This document shows, in pieces, positions 58,678 through 64,000 of a stretch of 64,000 nucleotides of DNA. The translations under genes and the position numbers were made by a program. Source of the stretch: Gnomoniopsis sp. IMI 355080 (lineage: Eukaryota; Ascomycota; Sordariomycetes; Diaporthales; Gnomoniaceae); the NCBI GenBank assembly GCA_027946555.1, contig JAPEVC010000001.1:359324-423323 (forward strand), read 5' to 3'. Position 1 is the stretch's first letter. Each line of letters opens with the position of its first letter. The notes under the pieces are model-generated. The model was not told where the DNA came from, ran no database searches, and was given only the letters and a program-made list of their open reading frames with translations.

Positions 58678-60969
58678 TTATCCTGCCTTTTCCAACACCT
58701 TACTACGCACCACAGCGTTCTCAAACATCTCCCGACACCTGACCCTACTCCCTAGCCTAGCACAAAGCAAGAAAGCCCCGCTCAGCTTCCGGTGCAGACT
58801 ATACGTCTCCTCGGGAGGCGGCGCAAGCCTCTCCCTGATCATCACGGGAATCTGGGCCTTCACCCTCTCAGTGATGGTCTGATCTCTGAAGTCGTACACC
58901 TCTGGCGCCGATTCCAAGAACGGCTCTGCCAGCGTCAACACACTGGCAATGTGCGCATCCAGCATCGTCCTGCTCTCGTGTCCTGTCAGGTACCCCAGCT
59001 CCTCTGACAGCGCCTTGACCGTGTCCCTGTCCGACCTCGAGGCCGCAGCGAGCAGCTGCACGTAGAGCGTGATGAAACGCTCCGGATACTCGCGGCTCGC
59101 GCCAAAGTCGAGCAGCACGAGGCGGTCCCGCTCGGAGTTGTAAAGGAAGTTCGTCCAGTTAGGGTCGGTCTGCATGAAGTGGAATTCGGTGATCTCGCGC
59201 AGGCAGAGGCGGAGAATCTGCGTACCGATCCAGTCGCGTTGGTCTTGCGTGAAGGACTGAATGCGGGTGACGCCCACGCCATCCATAAACTCCATGGTAA
59301 GCACCTGTTTGCCAGAGGCTTCAGGGTAGATCTGCGGCACCAGGAAGACATCGTCTTCCGTGGCCAGGAGGTCACGGTAGCGCTGCGCGCACTGCGCTTC
59401 GCGCTCGTAGTCACATTCCCAGCCGAGCTCGACGCGGGCGTTGTCGATGGTCTTGTCAAGGTAGAGGCCTTTGGGAAGCAGCTTGGAGGCGGCGAGGAGC
59501 ATGCGCAGGTTGTTGAGGTCTGAGTTGATGGAGTCTGCCACACCGGGGTACTGGACTTTGACGGCTACCCTGGCACCATTGGATTTCAGCACTGCGCGGT
59601 GCACTTGGCCAATGGACGCGGCAGCAATCGGTTTTTCCTCAAAGTCTGAATACAATTCACGCCACTCGGGCCCAAGGTTCGCCGTCAGGACCCGGTCACG
59701 TTGCCATGCTGGCATGTAATCTGCTCGATCCTGCACCCTTTGTAAGACCTCCTGAATGGGAGCAGGCAGCATCTTAGAGTCTTGGAAGCTCATCATTTGA
59801 CCCAGCTTCAGGGCGGCACCTCTCATTGTGGACAGCTTGGCCACAAGTCTCTCCATGTTAGCAGGGCTCAACATCAATGAGCCCTCGCCGCCTCCCCCTA
59901 TACTTCTGCTGAAGCCTTCGCTGATGGCCCCGGTGACCAGGCCTGCCGCCAGGCCACCGTAATTCCATATCCGGCCGAGCCGCGACGATGGCACCCTTGA
60001 CTCTCGTAACTCATGCTTGAGCATCTCCCCGAGTTGAGAAGCCTCTTGCTTGGATACTTTTGCCTCCGTCTCGGTATGATTAGCAGCTGGTTTGGCGGTG
60101 GCATTCTCAACGGTTGGGTCCGGATACCTAGGAACCTCAACTTCTTCCGTTTCCCTGTGGCTCTCCTGCGTTGGCGATATCTGATCAACTCGGGGATCAG
60201 GCAGGTCTCGGCTGGTGGTCTCGGTTGTCTGGGTAGTGTGATCCATAGGGCTTGAATTGTTTCCCACGACCGCCCTTGACCGGCTGTCCAGCTCGTTTAG
60301 AATGCTTGAGTCCCGGTCCTTGCGAAACACCCCGAGTTCGACGAGCCTGGGCACGCTCGACTCTTTCGGAGTCCCATGCCTGTCGCCTTTCCACAGTGGA
60401 CTCAGCTTGCTCCCACGGCTCGTCCGGAAGATGTCCAGGTTCACGCCCTCTGGTAGAGATTCCTCGTCTGTCTTCTCTTGCTTTTTGGTTGCTTTCGATG
60501 CTCCTATATCTTCCGCACTAAATTTTGACTCATTCTCGACTACTGGCATGGCAGCTTGAAGAGGGGTTGGAGCTGGTGTGTGGTCTCTTGAAAAGTCTTT
60601 CTTCGCGGCGAGGTTTGACGGCTCCTTCACGGCTCCCTCTGAGCCTAGCAACACAGAAGCGGGAACTGAGTTCGTACTCTGCACTCTCTCACCACCCGAA
60701 GCCGTTGGAACTTCCGCAGATGCTGGAGTCGTGCCCCGCGGCGCATCCGGCTCCTGAACGGTCGTCCCTTCTTGCCCAGCAGCCGGAGTAGACTTCCCAG
60801 CCCCTGCCGTCTGCGCACCTCTCTGCTTCGCCCTCACAGTGGCCACAATACTCGACGTGCGCCCATAGCGATCGAACTGGCGACCCCGCAGCGCGATATG
60901 CTTGGACGCGACAGTGCGAGATGCGCTGAGCACCGCTGCCAAGTCGATGGCAAAGTCAACAAGCCCCAT
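58678..60969 (-). CDS. COQ8: Coenzyme Q biosynthesis atypical kinase Coq8 (ABC1/ADCK family), mitochondrial
   Basis: Intronless on the minus strand, 763 residues from the ATG at 60969; the open frame begins further upstream but without an ATG. The N-terminus (MGLVDFAIDLAAVLSASRTV) matches the start of fungal Coq8, then comes a long Ser/Thr/Pro/Glu-rich insert (about 45-330). The UbiB-type kinase domain has the KxGQ motif ALKLGQMMSFQD (K388), the Ala-rich nucleotide loop IAAASIGQVHRA, the VAVKVQYPG lysine (K471), ECDYEREA, DPNWTNFLY and LLDFGASRE (D621). These are the diagnostic ADCK features. Coq8 supports assembly and function of the CoQ-synthesis complex on the matrix side of the inner membrane. 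Confidence 0.94.
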   Translation of the reverse strand: MGLVDFAIDLAAVLSASRTVASKHIALRGRQFDRYGRTSSIVATVRAKQRGAQTAGAGKSTPAAGQEGTTVQEPDAPRGTTPASAEVPTASGGERVQSTNSVPASVLLGSEGAVKEPSNLAAKKDFSRDHTPAPTPLQAAMPVVENESKFSAEDIGASKATKKQEKTDEESLPEGVNLDIFRTSRGSKLSPLWKGDRHGTPKESSVPRLVELGVFRKDRDSSILNELDSRSRAVVGNNSSPMDHTTQTTETTSRDLPDPRVDQISPTQESHRETEEVEVPRYPDPTVENATAKPAANHTETEAKVSKQEASQLGEMLKHELRESRVPSSRLGRIWNYGGLAAGLVTGAISEGFSRSIGGGGEGSLMLSPANMERLVAKLSTMRGAALKLGQMMSFQDSKMLPAPIQEVLQRVQDRADYMPAWQRDRVLTANLGPEWRELYSDFEEKPIAAASIGQVHRAVLKSNGARVAVKVQYPGVADSINSDLNNLRMLLAASKLLPKGLYLDKTIDNARVELGWECDYEREAQCAQRYRDLLATEDDVFLVPQIYPEASGKQVLTMEFMDGVGVTRIQSFTQDQRDWIGTQILRLCLREITEFHFMQTDPNWTNFLYNSERDRLVLLDFGASREYPERFITLYVQLLAAASRSDRDTVKALSEELGYLTGHESRTMLDAHIASVLTLAEPFLESAPEVYDFRDQTITERVKAQIPVMIRERLAPPPEETYSLHRKLSGAFLLCARLGSRVRCREMFENAVVRSKVLEKAG

Positions 60970-61891
60970 CTCAAGTGCTTGTGTTTGCTGTTGACCCCTC
61001 ACTATCGGATGGCTACCATTCTCATGATCCGAGCTGCTGAATAGCACACGATGCGGCCGTGAGAAGTGAAATTGTACCGGTGCTAAGGTTGAGTAGACTA
61101 GCAGCTTGGATTGAGTTGTAGAAAATTAGTCGACCTTCCATGATGCATTCATTGATCCCTGTAGCCCTGCGGTCCGTCCCGGCAGGCAGGGATCCTGCGA
61201 CTTTCGTTCTTCGACTGCTTCAGAAGCCTAGAGGCCAAATTGATGTGACTATCAAAGCTGTCGATTCGGTGACACTGCATGTATATACTGCATAGAGGCA
61301 GATGGAATAGCTTTGAAATCGTCCAGATCGAAAGATTCGAGAATCGAGCAAACCGTGCCCACACTAGTCAAGACCCAGCAAGATCGTCTTCATCCAGAAG
61401 CCGGTATAGTTCACACAAGATGAACGCCAACCATTCGACCAGTACATCTATATCCGGTGTCACAAAATTCGTCCGGCAGGGCCCAAAACTACAGGTAAAA
61501 AGGGCGCAAAGACGCCAAATCATATTCTCATGAACCCTAATCCATTTGTCCCTCCGAAAACGCCTTGCCAAGAAAAGACCGCGGAATGACGATAAAGTCA
61601 TAGGTACCGCTTCCGGCAGATGCTCTCCCTTGCGGGTCCATGCGATGATTTCAAGTTGACCATCGAGAAGCTGCCGCGGTTGGCAGCTCGTTGAGTAGGG
61701 CAGCAGGAACGCAAAGTGAGTCGTTCCATCCCAGATGTAGCTCATCCTAGCACGTGCGTGCCCCTTGCTGTGCCTGGACGACACGATCGTCAGGTAGTCG
61801 ACATGATAGGATTGTTCTCTTCCTATGGGATCAGATATACCTTCGTCGCGGCTGTACCGTATAGGCTGCACCTTGTCCCACGTCAAGCCGC
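60970..61891. other. Tandem intergenic region between CNB1 3' end and COQ8 start
   Basis: About 920 bp on the minus-strand unit. 61368-61891 lies just downstream of the calcineurin B stop and is open for about 185 codons including part of that gene, but looks non-conserved. 60970-61100 probably includes the COQ8 leader. Confidence 0.4.
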
Positions 61892-62809
61892 CTAAAATTG
61901 GTCTGTAGTCCCAAATCGTCAGCACTTATTCTAGCAACCCGACGCCACAGCCTCGCCAGTAAGAACAGAAACATACCCAGCGTCATGCTCATGCTGACAT
62001 CGGTGTTCTCAACCATCTTCTTGAATTCCTCAAAGGAAATCTTGCCGTCCTTGTCGAGGTCGGCCTCCATGAGTGTCTTGTCGACGATCTGTTGGAGCTG
62101 CTGGTCCTTCAAGTTGGAGCCAACCATCATCTTAAGGACGATGAACAGCTCACCGTTGGAGATGTAGCCATCGCGGTCGATATCGTAGACCTTGAAGGCG
62201 AAGGCGAGTTTCTGCTCCTTGTTGCCCTTGGAGCTGAAAGCTGACAGACCTGAGACGAATTCCTGAAAGTCGACGTTACCACCACCATCTTCGTCAAAAA
62301 TCGAGATTAGACTGCGGCGGTTTGAGGTTAGTGCCTGAGCATGTCGTAGCAGCAGCGCAGTGGAAAAAAGCAAAAAGAAGATGATGATAGTCTCGGTCAG
62401 GGAAATGTCTTGCCCGCTTCGGATCGTACGTACCGGGTGGCTAGGGGGTTCGAGTTGATCTGGGGCAGGCTAAGGAACTCCTCGCGCTCGATCGTTCCAG
62501 AGTTGTCCTGCAAACACATTGTCAACTAATGTCTCTTCTCCACTTCACAATTTTACATAGTATATGACTGATGGAGACAAACCTTGTCAAGCTTCATGAA
62601 GCGCTTCCGCAGGCGCTCAAGTTCGTCGCGGTTGACTGTGGCACGCTGCATTAGCAAAACGTCGCCAGTATCAACAAGGTCCAGACAATGCAATGACTCC
62701 ATTGTTTGGCCGGTCCACCCAAATTGCATGAGGACTGAAGTGAGACAAGAGACGTACAATTGGAACCCTGCTCGAGACTGTCCATGACGGAGGAGGGAGC
62801 GTTGCCCAT
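61892..62809 (-). CDS. CNB1: Calcineurin regulatory subunit B
   Basis: Five exons on the minus strand, 62809-62758, 62635-62583, 62507-62434, 62311-61977 and 61902-61892, give 174 residues, exactly the usual size. The N-terminal MGNAPSS is a myristoylation signal. Four EF-hands follow; clear loops are DNSGTIEREEF, DEDGGGNVDFQEF, DIDRDGYISNGEL and DLDKDGKISFEEF. The last 11-nt exon completes the conserved end MTLDQF; without it the protein would read into intron sequence. The subunit binds calcium and activates the calcineurin A phosphatase in calcium and stress signalling. Donors vary (GTACGT, GTTTGT, GTACGT, GTATGT). Confidence 0.96.
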
Positions 62810-64000
62810 GATAGTGGAGGGAACGACAGGTATGGTGAAGCGGTAGCTTTGGCAGCCTTGGAAATGGCGAAATGGGAAGATCTAAAGTATCAGCAGGGTA
62901 TGAGGTCGAACAAGGCGTGAAGTAAGGCTAGAGGTGGAGGCAGGCTAGGTCTAGAGGCGTGATGGCCTCGTCTTTGGGTTAAGAGTTGCTGGCAGTATCT
63001 AAGGGGAAGCCATGCTTATCAGTTGTATGGCTTATCGCATTGCGCTTATCCTGTTTGGGGGCTAGCGCAGCCACTTGGACCAAGCAGGCTGGCTAAAAGA
63101 GGTAAACAGTAAAGTACTATGTATCTAGAGCCATTATTGACTCTTGCTCTGCACAAAGTTCATGCATTGTATTCACTAGATGCAGCTATATCTAGAATCT
63201 TACTGGATGCTATGATGAATTGAAGATATCTGGGTTGTACTCCTGCTTGAGTTAGCAGTATAGTTCCTGCACGACATTGTAAAGTCCCAAGTTTAGTACA
63301 CCTCTGCTTAAGTTATACAATTCAGATGATTCGTATCTTGAATTGATGACTGCTCTGCTCTGCTTGGAAGTTCCCAGATCTTGACTAGCATCATGCTGTG
63401 CTTTTTGTCAGACTCTAGAGCAGTCACATTATCAAAAAACAAGATATCGCATTCTGTCCTTTAATCCTCGTAAGATAAGTGCAAGAATGCAAGGTAAGTA
63501 AATTGATACGGTACCTACTAAGTCATGTATACCTTGTGAGTGCATTGAAACAAGGCATTCCTTGAAGTTGACGTGAGTTTCGACTTCCGTTTTCAGCATT
63601 CGTCAGAATCGACTTTGCTCAACTTGAGAAGGAACCCGCTAAGAATTTGCAGTGTCTGGATAGGAAACGACTAGCTCATCAAGTAAGATGAGGGTGAGAA
63701 TTACAAGGTGTTGTAAGAAATTGCAATGCAACTGCTGTCAAGAATACCGTTACCTTTGCGGCGCATGTTGAAATTGACCACCCTCCATCGCTAGGTACCT
63801 ACCTAAGGTACCTAGGTGGTTACGGCAGACGTACCTGAGGTAGGTAAGCATCCAAGCGCCATGTGGCGTACGTTAGTAACCAGGTGTCCGGGGAGAACTG
63901 GGCATTCCAGCACGTTCGGGCAGGTATCGGGGGCAAGAGTCAGCACCGCCGCAGCAGCCCCCCCCCTGCCACCTCAGGGTACCCCCCAACACCTCACTCA
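62810..64000. other. Region upstream of calcineurin B, no gene seen
   Basis: About 1.2 kb to the window edge. The first 200 bp are presumably promoter and leader of CNB1. The rest is A/T-richer and without convincing open frames. A palindrome-rich GTACCTAGG stretch lies at 63791-63848. Confidence 0.4.
63791..63848. repeat. Cluster of GTACCTAGG-type palindromes
   Basis: Contains the perfect palindrome TAGGTACCTA (63792-63801) and further partly overlapping copies (aaggtacctagg, cgtacctgaggtaggtaag) within 58 bp. I recall similar short palindromic words in non-coding DNA of several Sordariomycetes; their origin is unclear. Confidence 0.65.

Noticed and set aside
58678..61047. 789-residue version of COQ8
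   Set aside because: Begins at GTG; the ATG at 60969 gives the family-like N-terminus.
61903..61925. Proximal acceptor (ending 61922) for the last calcineurin B exon
   Set aside because: It would end the protein as MTLE; the distal acceptor gives the invariant MTLDQF.

Overview
The window looks like chromosomal DNA of a filamentous ascomycete (Pezizomycotina, probably a Sordariomycete). Evidence: genes are split by short introns (about 50-180 nt) with GTRNGT-type donors and CTAAC/CTGAC-like branch points; most products are nuclear or mitochondrial eukaryotic proteins; and several have filamentous-fungal architectures (chromodomain plus HDA2/3-type protein, DUF3455 secreted protein, Q-rich conserved protein). 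No bacterial, viral, tRNA or rRNA genes were recognised. I rebuilt the gene models by hand from splice signals and reading frame; exon coordinates are in the entries.

Layout: 1-10 kb holds a secreted DUF3455 protein (+), a fatty-acid elongase of the ELO family (-) and cytochrome c oxidase subunit VI (+). At 10-14.3 kb lies a long minus-strand chromodomain/HDA-complex subunit gene. At 15.7-21.1 kb lie a secreted acid sphingomyelinase-like phosphodiesterase and a mitochondrial half-size ABC transporter of the Mdl1/ABCB10 type. At 22.3-26.8 kb is the most accessory-looking block: a cytochrome P450 with an in-frame stop, the 3' end of an unrecognised minus-strand gene, and a divergent aspartokinase. 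This resembles a small or decaying secondary-metabolism locus, but no backbone synthase is present. From 27.3 to 39.6 kb there is a dense housekeeping run: KIN17-like, SPT4, POP8-like, protein phosphatase 5 (PPT1), ESS2/DGCR14, eEF1B-gamma and mitochondrial uS9m. Three pairs here are divergent and share short promoters.

From 39.6 to 55.3 kb there is only one convincing gene, a glutamine-rich conserved protein at 46.5-47.9 kb, flanked by gene-free stretches of about 6.9 kb and 7.4 kb. The last part holds an FCP/NIF-domain protein with an altered catalytic motif, RRP36, the COQ8/ABC1 kinase and calcineurin B.

Functional themes are chromatin and transcription (HDA-type subunit, SPT4), RNA processing (POP8, RRP36, ESS2), translation (eEF1B-gamma, uS9m), mitochondria (Cox6, Mdl1, uS9m, COQ8), lipid metabolism (elongase, sphingomyelinase) and phosphatase signalling (PPT1, calcineurin B). 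The points most worth checking are the P450/aspartokinase block, a 5-nt microexon and a GC-AG intron in the eEF1B-gamma gene, the unresolved splice junction of the chromodomain gene, and the two gene deserts.
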